64,000 bases of DNA from assembly GCA_963768775.1 (NCBI GenBank), contig CAVYIY010000006.1:62001-126000 (forward strand). The letters run 5' to 3'. Below the pieces are notes generated by a model, which did not search any database, was not told the origin of the DNA, and saw only the letters and a program-made list of their open reading frames with translations. The DNA is from FEN-33 sp963768775. Lineage in GTDB: Archaea > Thermoplasmatota > Thermoplasmata > Methanomassiliicoccales > UBA472. The position numbers and the translations under genes are program-made. Below, one piece after another: positions 34,915-44,142 of the stretch. Every line of letters begins with the position of its first letter. The first letter of the stretch is position 1.

Positions 34915-36108
34915 ATGCCAAGTTCGTTGGTAAAGAATGCTCTAGCTAATATGAAAACTAGCCAAGAGAGTGTACAGCAACAGCCTGAGAACAAGTCCGA
35001 TGCGGACCGCGAGCTCGAGGAGTTCGCAAAGAAGCTCGACGTCTGTATTAAGATAGTCGGCTGTGGCGGCGGCGGTTGTAATACAATCAACCGCTGCATC
35101 GAGGCCGGCATCGAGAGGGCGCAGGTTTGCGCGATCAATACCGATGCGAAGCACCTATTGACGATCAAGGCTCCGAAGAAGATTCTGATCGGCAAGACCG
35201 CTACCCGCGGCCTTGGGGCCGGCGCCATTCCGGAGGTCGGAGAGGCGGCTGCCAGAGAAAGCGATATGGAAATCCGGGAATTCCTGAACGGAGCGAACAT
35301 AGTATTCGTCACGGCGGGCATGGGCGGCGGAACTGGCACTGGTTCTGCCCATTATGTGGCCAGGATCGCCAAGGAGCAGATCCGCGCCTTGACCATCGGT
35401 GTGGTCACCATTCCGTTCAAGGCCGAAGGGACGGTCCGCATGGAGAACGCCATGACAGGATTGGACAAGCTCCGCCGCATCACGGACACCACTATCGTCA
35501 TCTCCAACGACAAGCTTCTGGAGCTCGTTCCGAAGTTGCCAGTTGATGCGGCCTTCAAGGTCGCCGATGAAGTGCTCATGCAAACGATCAAAGGGCTCAC
35601 CGAGATCATCACCAAGCCCGGTCTGGTAAACCTCGACTACGCCGACATCATGACCGTCATGAACGAAGGCGGAGTTGCCTTCGTCGGGATCGGGGAGGCG
35701 AACAAGGACGATGACGACCGCGTGAAGTCGGCCGTCAACGAAGCGCTGCACAGCCCGCTCCTGGGAGAGATCAGCCTGAAGCAGGCGCAAGGTGCGCTGA
35801 TCAGGGTCGTAGGCGGCCCGGATATGACCGTTAGCGAGGCGCAGATGGCCTCGGAGATCGTCATGACCTCGATTGCCGACCGCGCTCGGATCATCTGGGG
35901 GTGCTCGATTGACCCTGAGATCGAAGGGACCATCAAGGTGCTGTTGATCCTCACCGGGGCCCAATCGAAGTACGTCCTAGGCAAAGGCGGAGAGATGTCC
36001 ATGGCGGGGAAGCTCGGGGCAAAGCCTTCAGCAGCGCCTAGTCAAGGCGCCCGCCCAGCAGCGGCGAGGAAGTCTGATGAGGACGATGGAATCGACTTCG
36101 TGCGCTGA
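34915..36108 (+). CDS. ftsZ: Cell-division GTPase FtsZ
   Basis: A 397-residue tubulin-like GTPase that forms the division ring. An archaeal N-terminal extension of about 40 residues precedes the core. The GTP-binding tubulin signature GGGTGTGS is at residues 137-144, the first glycine loop is CGGGGCNTINR, and the T7-loop activating residues lie in NLDYADIMTVMNEGG. A low-complexity Ala/Ser linker leads to a conserved C-terminal peptide DDGIDFVR, the likely membrane-anchor docking site. Single gene with its own TATA box. Whether it is FtsZ1 or FtsZ2 of the archaeal pair cannot be settled here; no second copy is in the window. Confidence 0.96.
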   Translation: MPSSLVKNALANMKTSQESVQQQPENKSDADRELEEFAKKLDVCIKIVGCGGGGCNTINRCIEAGIERAQVCAINTDAKHLLTIKAPKKILIGKTATRGLGAGAIPEVGEAAARESDMEIREFLNGANIVFVTAGMGGGTGTGSAHYVARIAKEQIRALTIGVVTIPFKAEGTVRMENAMTGLDKLRRITDTTIVISNDKLLELVPKLPVDAAFKVADEVLMQTIKGLTEIITKPGLVNLDYADIMTVMNEGGVAFVGIGEANKDDDDRVKSAVNEALHSPLLGEISLKQAQGALIRVVGGPDMTVSEAQMASEIVMTSIADRARIIWGCSIDPEIEGTIKVLLILTGAQSKYVLGKGGEMSMAGKLGAKPSAAPSQGARPAAARKSDEDDGIDFVR

Positions 36109-36185
36109 GCCAGAATCCTGCGCCTAGCGAGGGGGCATACGAGGTTGCATCTCGTGACCTCCCCTACCCTAATCGGAGGGGGATG

Positions 36186-38105
36186 TCACAACTCAAATGC
36201 GGCTTCGCCAAAACTGATGGCAGGACAGGGTTCAATGCATCCACCACAATGGACGCATCTTTCCACAATTATCCGGATCCGGCCTTGCTCCAGCATGAGT
36301 GCACCCTCATTGCATCTGGCGATACAGACGCCGCAACCGACGCATTCCTCGGCCTTAACCATCGCTCGGCGCACCCTTTCAGCATTTTTCCTTATTGTTT
36401 CGGGGGTCTTGCCCTTCGCTACCAGGATTCCATCCTGGAAAACTCGGACGTCATCGACCAGCAGCCAGCCTTCCTCTGCATTCAATTGCACCGGCCCGAG
36501 CATATTCAGGACCTCGGCGGCGCGTTCAAGGTCGATCGACCGGTTGAAGGCGCCTTCCACGCTGAAACCCATGATGCAAGGCGAGAAACCCTCCTGCAGG
36601 CGTAGGGATAGCTGGCCGGCCGCCCGAGAGCGAGAGGAGAGATTGTCGCCGACCTCTACCCCCATCCTTTCCAGTTCCTTCCGTATCGAATCGGGAAGTA
36701 GCTTCCAACGCCAGAGCGCGTAGTCTTTCCACGAGTCGGGCAGGTTCGACTCAGAAGCGTGCTTTTCCAGATAGGCGGTCCACTCCGCCAAGCAGTCGGA
36801 TTGGCTCCTCACCAGCTCGATCTCGCTCAGGTCGGAAGCGGGACATAGGATGCACCCTATCCGGTCCAATCCCCGATCGTACCAAGGATTGTACTCCTCG
36901 CCCTTTGAGAATATGTAGAGCCATACGTGGAGGGCCGTCCAGTTCTGAATCGGAGAGGCGCCGATCTGGCCAGGCGTCCACGGGTTCTTCCAAACCCTTG
37001 GCTTTTCGGAGCGCTGTTCCGATTCATATCGCCTCTGGCCGATGAAGGAGAGGACGCCTTCCGGATAGTGCTTCATGATCGCTCTCGTGGTCGGCCCCAG
37101 CTTGTTGGTCTTGCAGCACCAGCGGAAGTCCCGCCCTGGCGGTCCGAAGTGGACCAGACTTTCGAAGAATATCCCCTCCGGTGCAGATTCCTGGATCAGC
37201 TGGAGCCCATGCTTCTCAGCGATGCGGTGAACGTGGGCGATCGTCTCCGGGAACTCCAGCCCGGTGTCGACGAAGAATATCAGGAGCTTCAGCCCGGCGT
37301 CCAATGTCAAGAGGAGGCATGCCAGCGAATCCTTTCCTCCGGAGAAGGAGACCATCGCCGGCAGCTCGTTCCTCATGATGGTCTTTTGGATGAACTGGAC
37401 CGCTTCCCCAATCCTCCTTGCCAGGACGGTGTTATTCGCTTTGATCACCAGCTCCCAGCTCCCGGGTTGACATTTCTGATCGTACGTCGCGGGGGCCTCG
37501 AACCAGCGGGTCTTAGCTGCCATCCCCTTCTGGGAACGCTTCATCTCCTCGGCGGACATCCTAGCGGTCCCAGTGCACACCGCCTTCCTCCCTTCGGTTA
37601 GGACGACGATCTCATCACCCGGCCTCACATCGGGATGAACGTTGGCGAGTCCGGGAACGAGCAGGTTCAAGCCCTTCAAAATGAACTCCACCGCGTCCTC
37701 GCTGACGATGGCATACCCTCGCGTCAGCCGGTCCTGCATGGCACGAGCGGCTGACATGCGAGTGACGAAGGTGTACCCTTTTCCGAGGTCGTAGCGCAGC
37801 GTTCCCGTGACGGCGCCATCGATGATGACCTCGTCCATTCGGTCGAGACCCGGTATCTTGTTCATTATCAGCGGCTTGCCCTCAGGCAACAGCGCCAGGC
37901 CGCAGCCTTCGCCGAATTGCCGGTCCACTATCTTGCGGATGAGCCGAGCGTCCGCCTCGAAGCCCGGCCGGATATCTCCGGGAGGGGTGACCTCCAGGGT
38001 TCTGGTCAAGCCTTGGCAGAGATCGCACCGTTCCTGCTCCAAGATCGGCAGGTTGCAGTGGTCGCACCAGCGCAGGTGCATCTTGCCCAATCTCGTCAAG
38101 CTCAT
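36186..38105 (-). CDS. PUA - PAPS-reductase-like - 4Fe-4S ferredoxin protein
   Basis: A roughly 639-residue multidomain protein. An N-terminal zinc ribbon (WCDHCNLPIL, CDLCQG) precedes a PUA-like RNA-binding segment around residues 130-180 (SEDAVEFILKGLNLLVPGL, VRPGDEIVVL). Next comes an ATP-pyrophosphatase core of PAPS-reductase type (MVSFSGGKDSLACLLL, VDTGLEFPETIAHV, RWCCKTNKLGPT) with late cysteines IGCILCPAS. It ends in a two-cluster ferredoxin domain (CVGCGVCIARCNEG, CVHCGGCIEPCPA). Such proteins occur in methanogens and other archaea and are not true sulfate-pathway enzymes. The PP-loop plus PUA suggests tRNA sulfuration, as inference. Start chosen at 38105; 38081 is an alternative. Confidence 0.85.
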   Translation of the reverse strand: MSLTRLGKMHLRWCDHCNLPILEQERCDLCQGLTRTLEVTPPGDIRPGFEADARLIRKIVDRQFGEGCGLALLPEGKPLIMNKIPGLDRMDEVIIDGAVTGTLRYDLGKGYTFVTRMSAARAMQDRLTRGYAIVSEDAVEFILKGLNLLVPGLANVHPDVRPGDEIVVLTEGRKAVCTGTARMSAEEMKRSQKGMAAKTRWFEAPATYDQKCQPGSWELVIKANNTVLARRIGEAVQFIQKTIMRNELPAMVSFSGGKDSLACLLLTLDAGLKLLIFFVDTGLEFPETIAHVHRIAEKHGLQLIQESAPEGIFFESLVHFGPPGRDFRWCCKTNKLGPTTRAIMKHYPEGVLSFIGQRRYESEQRSEKPRVWKNPWTPGQIGASPIQNWTALHVWLYIFSKGEEYNPWYDRGLDRIGCILCPASDLSEIELVRSQSDCLAEWTAYLEKHASESNLPDSWKDYALWRWKLLPDSIRKELERMGVEVGDNLSSRSRAAGQLSLRLQEGFSPCIMGFSVEGAFNRSIDLERAAEVLNMLGPVQLNAEEGWLLVDDVRVFQDGILVAKGKTPETIRKNAERVRRAMVKAEECVGCGVCIARCNEGALMLEQGRIRIIVERCVHCGGCIEPCPAISFGEAAFEL

Positions 38106-38200
38106 GTGTAAGCCGCTGGAGAACCCCCGCCCTAATAAAACCATCCTTAAATCGTCAATTCATTCTGATTCGGCGCCTTTGAGTTCCAAACTAGAAATAC

Positions 38201-39424
38201 ATGAATGAGAATTCGGGCATGAGACGAGTTGACATGCGGGCCACCAAACGCTCGATGAACATCGATTACGCGATAAGGGAGGTCACTGTCCCTGCGAGAG
38301 AGTTGGAGATGAAGGGGATAGAGCTGATCAAGTTGAACATCGGGGACCCGAACAAGTGGGACTTCGAGACCCCAGAGAATATTCGCCAGGCATTGTGCCG
38401 AGCTGTCGAGGAATGCGACAACGGGTACACCTTTGAGGAGGGCGTCCCGGCATTGCGCGAGGCGTTGGCGGACAAGGAGCGCAAGAAGAACAAGATCGAG
38501 ATGACCGCCGACAACATCTTCGTCACCAACGGTGTCAGCGAGAGCATCCAGGACCTGATCGCCGCCTCGGTCGATCCCGGCGACGAAGTCCTGGTCCCCG
38601 GCCCTTCCTATCCTTCGTACATCGAGTACCTGAAATACTTCGGGGGGGTGCCAGTCGCCTACAAGACCGACGAGTCGAACGACTGGCAGCCGGACCTCGA
38701 CGATATCAAAAAGAAAGTGACCAAGAGGACGAAGGCAATTGTCGTCATCAATCCGAACAATCCCACCGGGGCGCTCTATTCGGACAAGGTCCTCAAAGGC
38801 ATCACCGACATCGTCGGGCAGAATGATATGTTCCTCATCTCTGACGAGATCTATGACATGATGACGTTCGAGGGAGAGCACCACTCTCCCGCTTCGCTGG
38901 CGAAGGACGTCCCGGTCGTGCTCCTGAACGGATTCTCCAAGGTGGACCTGCTGCCCGGCTGGAGGCTAGGCTACAGCGCCTTCCGCGATCCAGGGGGAGA
39001 ATTGGAGGAGATTAAGGAGGGCTTCGTTAAGCAGCTCCGCCTGCGGCTGTGTGCCAATCAGCCTTGCCAGCTCGCAGTGATCGAGGCTTTGAAGGGTCCG
39101 AGGTCGCACATGGAGAAGACGCGGGCCAAACTAAAGAAGCGGGGCGAGTTCACCTACAAGCGCCTGAACGAGATCAAAGGCATCTCGACCACGATGCCCA
39201 AGGGCGCATTCTACATCTTCCCCAAGATAGAGTCCAAGAAATGGAAGTCAGACAAGCAGTTCGTCCTGGACGTCATGCGAGAAGCACACGTGCTCTTCGT
39301 CCACGGATCAGGCTTCGATGCGGAATACGGCGCAGGCCATTTCCGCTCGGTCTTCCTGCCGCCGGTGGAAGTGCTGGACGAGGCCTATGACCGATTGGAA
39401 TCGTTCATGAAGAAGCACGCCTGA
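38201..39424 (+). CDS. Class I/II aminotransferase (alanine/aspartate aminotransferase-like)
   Basis: A 407-residue PLP enzyme. Substrate and cofactor segments are LNIGDPNKWDFETPENI, YTFEEGVPALREALA, VPGPSYPSYIEY, INPNNPTGALYS and SDEIYDMM. The PLP lysine is K247 in LNGFSKVDLLPGWRLGY. This pattern resembles the archaeal alanine aminotransferase-like (AlaA) group, but specificity cannot be fixed. An internal ATG at 38234 could also be the start, since residues 1-11 lack similarity. Divergent from the PAPS-reductase-like gene. Confidence 0.92.
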   Translation: MNENSGMRRVDMRATKRSMNIDYAIREVTVPARELEMKGIELIKLNIGDPNKWDFETPENIRQALCRAVEECDNGYTFEEGVPALREALADKERKKNKIEMTADNIFVTNGVSESIQDLIAASVDPGDEVLVPGPSYPSYIEYLKYFGGVPVAYKTDESNDWQPDLDDIKKKVTKRTKAIVVINPNNPTGALYSDKVLKGITDIVGQNDMFLISDEIYDMMTFEGEHHSPASLAKDVPVVLLNGFSKVDLLPGWRLGYSAFRDPGGELEEIKEGFVKQLRLRLCANQPCQLAVIEALKGPRSHMEKTRAKLKKRGEFTYKRLNEIKGISTTMPKGAFYIFPKIESKKWKSDKQFVLDVMREAHVLFVHGSGFDAEYGAGHFRSVFLPPVEVLDEAYDRLESFMKKHA

Positions 39425-39550
39425 CGAACCTGCCAATTAACGAACTGGTCTAAATCCCGAGTGGAGATTGATGAACTCCTAGAGACGCAGGTTCGATGAA
39501 ATCGAGGCCAGGCCCGCGCCCATGCAGGCCGTCGATAGTTCTTCCGCGGT

Positions 39551-39970
39551 TCACTCAAGCCGCTTCAACAACTTGACCACCGATTCGACGACCTCGCCGG
39601 CCTTCTCGACCCGGTCCTGCGCCTGGAGGCGGGTCATGCCCGGCCCTGTGACGCCAAGGCCCACCGGCTTCTCGAATTCGACCGAGAGGTCTGTCATCTT
39701 CCTTGCGGCATTGGTAATGACAATATCGTCATGCTCTGTCTCGCCTTCGATCACTGCTCCCAGGGTGACCACACCATCGATGCCTTTGTTCAGCAGCAGC
39801 TTCTTGACAGCAAGCGGCATGTCGAAGACGCCCGGAACCGTGACTACCTTGGCCACATTGACTTCAAGGAAGTCAGCCTGCGCCTTCGCCCGCTCCAGCA
39901 TTACCGACGTTATGTCGTAGTTGTACTCCGATACCACAATTCCCAGGTTGTACTTCTTCATCTTCCTCAC
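39551..39970 (-). CDS. ribH: 6,7-dimethyl-8-ribityllumazine synthase
   Basis: Penultimate step of riboflavin synthesis: condenses the pyrimidine product with 3,4-dihydroxybutanone phosphate. 139 residues, with SEYNYDITSVMLERA near the N-terminus, VPGVFDMPLAVKKLL, and the catalytic histidine in LGAVIEGETEHDDIV. Last gene of the four-gene rib operon; its start overlaps the ribC stop by four bases. A second ATG at 39961 is possible. Confidence 0.95.
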   Translation of the reverse strand: MRKMKKYNLGIVVSEYNYDITSVMLERAKAQADFLEVNVAKVVTVPGVFDMPLAVKKLLLNKGIDGVVTLGAVIEGETEHDDIVITNAARKMTDLSVEFEKPVGLGVTGPGMTRLQAQDRVEKAGEVVESVVKLLKRLE

Positions 39971-40434
39971 TCCCTCGCCGGTCCGGCGTCCTCGTATCCC
40001 TGCCTGAGGCCCTTGCCGGCGTTCTTGGCCAGCTCCTCAGGTCTGAATAATAAATTGTAAGCGTTCCGAGCGTGCTCCCTGGCCCGCTGCTCCGCCAGCC
40101 AGGAAAGCTCCTTCTCGTCCGAGGCCTCGTCCTCGTGGACGAAGACCTCGATGATGTGCTTGCTCACCAGCAATTGGCAGCTGATCAATCCATTGGAAGC
40201 CTCGTGTGCACATTGACGGTCGATGGCCTTCGCGCCCGGCATGCCCAATGCCATGACGATATCGCAGCCCTGCTCCTCGAACAACTTCTTGCAGGCCACT
40301 GGCAGGTCCTTAATGCCGGGCACGGTGTAACGAACGATCTTGAAGCCAGTGCCCATGCTCTTGAGCTCGCTTATCGCTTGTGCTCCCATGTCAACGCGGG
40401 CGAAGGTGGTATCAGCGATGCCGATGATCCTCAA
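39967..40434 (-). CDS. ribC: Archaeal riboflavin synthase
   Basis: Archaeal-type riboflavin synthase, related to lumazine synthase rather than to the bacterial enzyme. 155 residues: IGIADTTFARVDMG, YTVPGIKDLPVACKKLFEE, ALGMPGAKAIDRQCAHEAS and a long C-terminal helix (LAEQRAREHARNAYNLLFRP). It joins two lumazines to give riboflavin. Four-base overlaps with ribH and ribL show strict coupling. Confidence 0.94.
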   Translation of the reverse strand: MRIIGIADTTFARVDMGAQAISELKSMGTGFKIVRYTVPGIKDLPVACKKLFEEQGCDIVMALGMPGAKAIDRQCAHEASNGLISCQLLVSKHIIEVFVHEDEASDEKELSWLAEQRAREHARNAYNLLFRPEELAKNAGKGLRQGYEDAGPARE

Positions 40435-40886
40435 TGTACTCCCTCCGCTTTCTTCTTGCCCTGTTCAAGGGCATTAGAGTCCATTATCTTCTGGATGATC
40501 TTCCGGGTCCCGTTGAGGTCGTCCTCGAACTTGTGCAGCCGGACCACTTTGACCTTCAGGCCCCTCTCCACCAAGCGCCTCTCAAGATCTTTTTCATCGA
40601 ACTTCTGGTCATAGCCGAGGGCTATGATATCTGGCTTCACCTGAAGCACTATCTCGAACATGTCCCCCTCCCTGCCCAGAAGTGCCCGGTCCACCGGCTT
40701 CAGCGCTCCGACCAGTTCGACCCTCATCTTCTCGGGCGTGATCGGCTCATGCTTATGCTTCCGCACCGTCGCGTCCGTGGCCACTACGACAACCAGCTCG
40801 TCGCCCAAGCTCTTCGCTTCCAGCAAGAAATGAAGATGGCCCGGGTGGAGGATGTCGAAGACACCAGTGGCCATTACCCTGCTCAT
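40431..40886 (-). CDS. ribL: Archaeal FAD synthetase
   Basis: Adenylyltransferase turning FMN into FAD, of the nucleotidyltransferase (cytidylyltransferase-like) fold. 151 residues from the ATG at 40886. The HxGH-type motif is GVFDILHPGHLHFL at residues 7-20; LGYDQKF and the C-terminal segment SNALEQGKKK follow. The frame is open eight codons further upstream, but that part overlaps ribB. Archaeal RibL differs from bacterial RibF. It sits between ribB and ribC with four-base overlaps. Confidence 0.92.
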   Translation of the reverse strand: MSRVMATGVFDILHPGHLHFLLEAKSLGDELVVVVATDATVRKHKHEPITPEKMRVELVGALKPVDRALLGREGDMFEIVLQVKPDIIALGYDQKFDEKDLERRLVERGLKVKVVRLHKFEDDLNGTRKIIQKIMDSNALEQGKKKAEGVH

Positions 40887-41590
40887 TTGGCTCTCCCCAA
40901 GGCAGTCCAACCGTCGATCACATCGGAGCCTTCGAGGAAGCAGAGGTTGTTTCGTCTCGCATATTCTTTTGCTTTCTCCTTGCTCAAGGCGTTCCCGTCG
41001 TCCCCCATCATCTCACATATCGTTGCAGTGGGTGCGAGACCCGACATCGCAAGCAGGGCGGTCGATAGCTCGGTATGGCCCTTTCTCGTCACCAGCAATT
41101 CCCTGCTCGCCCTCAGGAGGTGGACATGTCCTGGCGAGCGGAAGTCGCGACCGAAATCCCGTCGCGCCTTATCGGCGCTCTCCTTGAGCGCGTTCTCCGC
41201 CAAATTTGCGAACTCCTTCGTGGTGAGGGCGCGATCGTTGTCAGTTATGCCGGTGAACGTTCGACGGTGATTGATGGTGATGGAAAAGGCGGATTTCGTG
41301 TCATAGGGGATGTCGTTCGGCGCTAGCAGGTCGAGTATCGGGTAGGATTTCGCCGAATTGCTGAGCACATCAGCCAGGAAAGGCAGCTGCAGCTTCTCCC
41401 CGATCTCATGACTGGCGGTGGTGCATATCAGCCCCCCTGCATCCTTGCGCATTGTCCGAATGGCCAAAGGCGAAACGAACTGTGATGCGATGACCATGTC
41501 AGTCTCTCGCTCCCGGTTGTCGTAATCGTAAAGTAGCACGAATTGCCCATCATGCAGGCACTTCAAGGCTCGTTCCAGTTCGCTCTTCAT
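40883..41590 (-). CDS. ribB: 3,4-dihydroxy-2-butanone 4-phosphate synthase
   Basis: Makes the four-carbon riboflavin precursor from ribulose 5-phosphate, using Mg. 235 residues: the acidic loop YDYDNRERETDMVIASQFV, DAGGLICTTAS, and the FTGITDNDRALT and SPGHVHLLRAS segments, with HTELSTALLAMSGLAPTA ending the active site. First gene of the operon ribB-ribL-ribC-ribH. The first and later steps (GTP cyclohydrolase, reductase) are not in the window. No FMN riboswitch or regulator site was recognised upstream; the promoter region is shared with the divergent isomerase gene. Confidence 0.95.
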   Translation of the reverse strand: MKSELERALKCLHDGQFVLLYDYDNRERETDMVIASQFVSPLAIRTMRKDAGGLICTTASHEIGEKLQLPFLADVLSNSAKSYPILDLLAPNDIPYDTKSAFSITINHRRTFTGITDNDRALTTKEFANLAENALKESADKARRDFGRDFRSPGHVHLLRASRELLVTRKGHTELSTALLAMSGLAPTATICEMMGDDGNALSKEKAKEYARRNNLCFLEGSDVIDGWTALGRAK

Positions 41591-41615
41591 GCTATCTCGT
41601 TCATAAATGAGAGGA

Positions 41616-41624
41616 TTTATATTA
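41616..41624 (+). promoter_or_regulatory. TATA-like box between ribB and the isomerase gene
   Basis: tttatatta lies 26 bases after the ribB start codon (outside the gene) and about 32 bases before the ATG at 41648. It can serve the rightward isomerase gene with a very short leader, and in reverse it may serve ribB. Confidence 0.45.
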
Positions 41625-41647
41625 TTTCTTTTGTAACTACCAAACGG

Positions 41648-42757
41648 ATGGTAGTAATGTGGGACCGGTCACTCGATTCCCTGACTCACAGGATTATAAG
41701 ACGGCGAATATATCTCTTGGATATGGTGGAACCGCTTGACGATGACCAACTTCTGATCTCCTTCGATCGGGATGGGATGCTGGAACAGATCGTCAGCATG
41801 CCGAAACAGATTGAGGAGGCGATCGAGAATGGGCTCTCTTTCGAAAGGCAGGCAACATCGGTGTGTATATGCGGCATGGGAGGCTCGGCGATTGGCGGGG
41901 ACATACTGGCGGATTACGCGGCTCAAACGGCGAAGATTCCATTCGGGGTGGTCCGGGGAATCGGACTACCTCGTTTCGTGGGAAAAGGCACCCTAGTGAT
42001 TATGGTCAGCTATTCCGGGGATACCTGGGAGACGCTAGAACTCTTCGACGTGGCTGTCCGGAGCGGAGCGCAGGTGGTCTCTGTGACCTCTGGCGGCGAA
42101 TTGGCTCGCCGCAGTCGAAAGAGGAAAGTGCCATTGCTGCTGGTGCCTGGAGGGCGGCAGCCTCGCTCGGCCCTCGGCTATCTAATGGGGGCTTCTGCAG
42201 TCGCCCTCGACGCGGCAGGCGTGGTCCCTGCAGTCCATGACCTGAAGGAGAACACCGGCGCTCTGGAGCATTTCAAGGAGGGCCTCTTGCCGTCCGTCCG
42301 AGTGGAGAATAACATGGCGAAGAGGATCGCCAATCGACTCCACGGGAAAATACCGGTCGTCTATGCGCCGCGCAACATCCGGTCGGTGGCCCTACGGTGG
42401 CAGACGCAGATCAACGAGAACGCGAAGATGATGGCTTTCAGCGGCGAGTACCCAGAGATGAACCACAACCAGGTGGTCGGTTGGGCAGAGGATGCCTCCG
42501 CCAGCGACATGCTGCCTGTCTTTCTCATCGATCCAAAGGCCGAGGAGATCAGCAGGAAGATCGGAATCACGATGAAGCTTATCAAGGAAAGGAAAATCGA
42601 TCCGGTGCCCGTTACGCTTGCCGGTCGGACGACCCTGGAGACATCATTGAAGGGGATCATGCTGGGTGATTTCGTCAGCTATTATCTCGCCGCATTGAAG
42701 AACGTCGATCCTTCTCCGGTGGCTTCGATAGTCGAATTGAAGAAACGAATGAAGTGA
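41648..42757 (+). CDS. Bifunctional phosphoglucose/phosphomannose isomerase
   Basis: A SIS-fold sugar isomerase of about 369 residues interconverting fructose 6-phosphate with glucose 6-phosphate and mannose 6-phosphate. First SIS domain: CICGMGGSAIGGDILADYA and MVSYSGDTWETLELFDVA with VTSGGELA. Second: VVYAPRNIRSVALRWQTQIN, the catalytic FSGEYPEMNHNQVVGW with E and H, and LGDFVSYYLAALKNVDP. ATGs at 41648 and 41657 are both possible; the earlier frame to 41543 crosses the ribB start and the TATA box. Confidence 0.92.
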   Translation: MVVMWDRSLDSLTHRIIRRRIYLLDMVEPLDDDQLLISFDRDGMLEQIVSMPKQIEEAIENGLSFERQATSVCICGMGGSAIGGDILADYAAQTAKIPFGVVRGIGLPRFVGKGTLVIMVSYSGDTWETLELFDVAVRSGAQVVSVTSGGELARRSRKRKVPLLLVPGGRQPRSALGYLMGASAVALDAAGVVPAVHDLKENTGALEHFKEGLLPSVRVENNMAKRIANRLHGKIPVVYAPRNIRSVALRWQTQINENAKMMAFSGEYPEMNHNQVVGWAEDASASDMLPVFLIDPKAEEISRKIGITMKLIKERKIDPVPVTLAGRTTLETSLKGIMLGDFVSYYLAALKNVDPSPVASIVELKKRMK

Positions 42758-43037
42758 TTGAGCGGCCAACACACGGCCAATGATCGATTCGACCGATTAA
42801 CTTGTCAAGGAGAAGAACCAAAAATGTGTTGATGCTTCGGCGACTTGTGTTCGTGAATCTTGATGACCACTTTTCCCTTCCTTTTCATATCATGACGTAT
42901 CTGGAACCAGTGAGGTTCTGGCTATGATAAGAAGCAAACTCCTTTCTACTCCCCATCATCGTAGCTCGCCCTAGAATGGTCTGAACATGAAAGGTTTTAT
43001 TTGATGGTGGAGCGACTATAGCTATGGGCCGCATTTC

Positions 43038-43817
43038 ATGAAAGATGTATTTAAATCTCCATGGCCGCCCGTACCTGGATTATATACCCTCGGATCGATG
43101 AAATCTCCCGTAGCGATAATTGTCCTAGGTCGAGGCTTGTTTCATTTATCATCAGAACGCTACTGCATTCTTGGATCCCTGCGTTCTTCCAACCTGGGCA
43201 TAGAAAAGATTATTGCCAACATCATCAGCAACCCAAAAATAAGGTTCTTGATTATCTGTGGTAAAGAGGAAGGGCACCTACCTAGAGATGCCCTGGTGAA
43301 CTTGGTCAGGAACGGTGTCGATGAACGCATGAATATCATCGATTCAAAAGCCCAGCTTGCCTTCCTGCCCGATGTGACTCAGGAGGCTGTTACAAGGTTT
43401 AGGAACCAGGTGAAAGTGATCGATCTTGTTTACCCAAAGGATACTGCGGGAACCATAGACTGGCGAGATCCTACGTTTGATTTTGATGCTTCCCGGCTCA
43501 AAGAGTTGGAGGAAACTATCAAACGATGTGAGCAGGAAAACCCAGGGATATACCCAGAAAGCCCAATGTTGATCCTGCTACCTGAACCTCTTAAAACTCT
43601 TCCCAATATTGGATCGATACTTGAGGCCCAAATGCTTCGCATAACCAATGTTATGTTGCGCATGCCCAGTGAGGCATTGAGCACTCATTGTGAAGACGTA
43701 GTCATCTCATCAGAGCTGCAAGTGTTCATGGACCCATTAGATGGGACTGTTGCTCAGGTGCCTTCATTAGCATTTCATGCAAGGATGAAAGCGTATCTGA
43801 CTGGTCAAGATCGTTAA
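43038..43817 (+). CDS. MtrA-like corrinoid protein, copy 1
   Basis: A 259-residue soluble homologue of subunit A of the tetrahydromethanopterin:coenzyme M methyltransferase. N-terminal WPPVPGLYTLGSMKSPVAII, then NLGIEKIIANIISNPKIRFL and the cobamide-histidine region CGKEEGHLPRDAL (H80), followed by RNGVDERMNIID. MtrA of the full complex ends in a membrane helix; here the C-terminus (DPLDGTVAQVPSLAFHARMK) is soluble. The GKE..GH loop is one residue shorter than in copy 2 and third-position GC is lower, so this copy may be the diverged one. An attt-rich TATA-like box lies near 42993. The hydrophilic tail suggests a cytosolic methyl carrier. Confidence 0.88.
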   Translation: MKDVFKSPWPPVPGLYTLGSMKSPVAIIVLGRGLFHLSSERYCILGSLRSSNLGIEKIIANIISNPKIRFLIICGKEEGHLPRDALVNLVRNGVDERMNIIDSKAQLAFLPDVTQEAVTRFRNQVKVIDLVYPKDTAGTIDWRDPTFDFDASRLKELEETIKRCEQENPGIYPESPMLILLPEPLKTLPNIGSILEAQMLRITNVMLRMPSEALSTHCEDVVISSELQVFMDPLDGTVAQVPSLAFHARMKAYLTGQDR

Positions 43818-43903
43818 GCAAGTAATTCGCAGATCGATGGCTATTACCCTCACTACTTTGTCCTTACCAATTTTCCAAATCCTCATTCATTCGGCAATCT
43901 CCA

Positions 43904-43922
43904 TCCGGTGTCTGGCACCGGA
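43904..43922. terminator. GC-rich hairpin after mtrA copy 1
   Basis: tccggtg, five bases, then caccgga form a perfect 7-base stem about 90 bases downstream of the mtrA-like stop. It could end transcription or protect the RNA end, although no T run follows. Confidence 0.4.
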
Positions 43923-44142
43923 ATACCAGAGGTCCCAGGGTTGAGAATCCAACATTCAGACAAGAGTCCAGATTAGCTTCGATCCAGAGAAGCAGGTTTT
44001 AGGCGCCGACCAATGGGCAAATCAATTAGTTGTTAAAGAATGGTCAGAACGGTTTTTATGACAAAATGCGCTATGGGGTGAGGAGGCTAGCGGACCAGAC
44101 GTGCCGTGGGCTGAACGGGGGCGAGAAACCTGGATAGTACGA

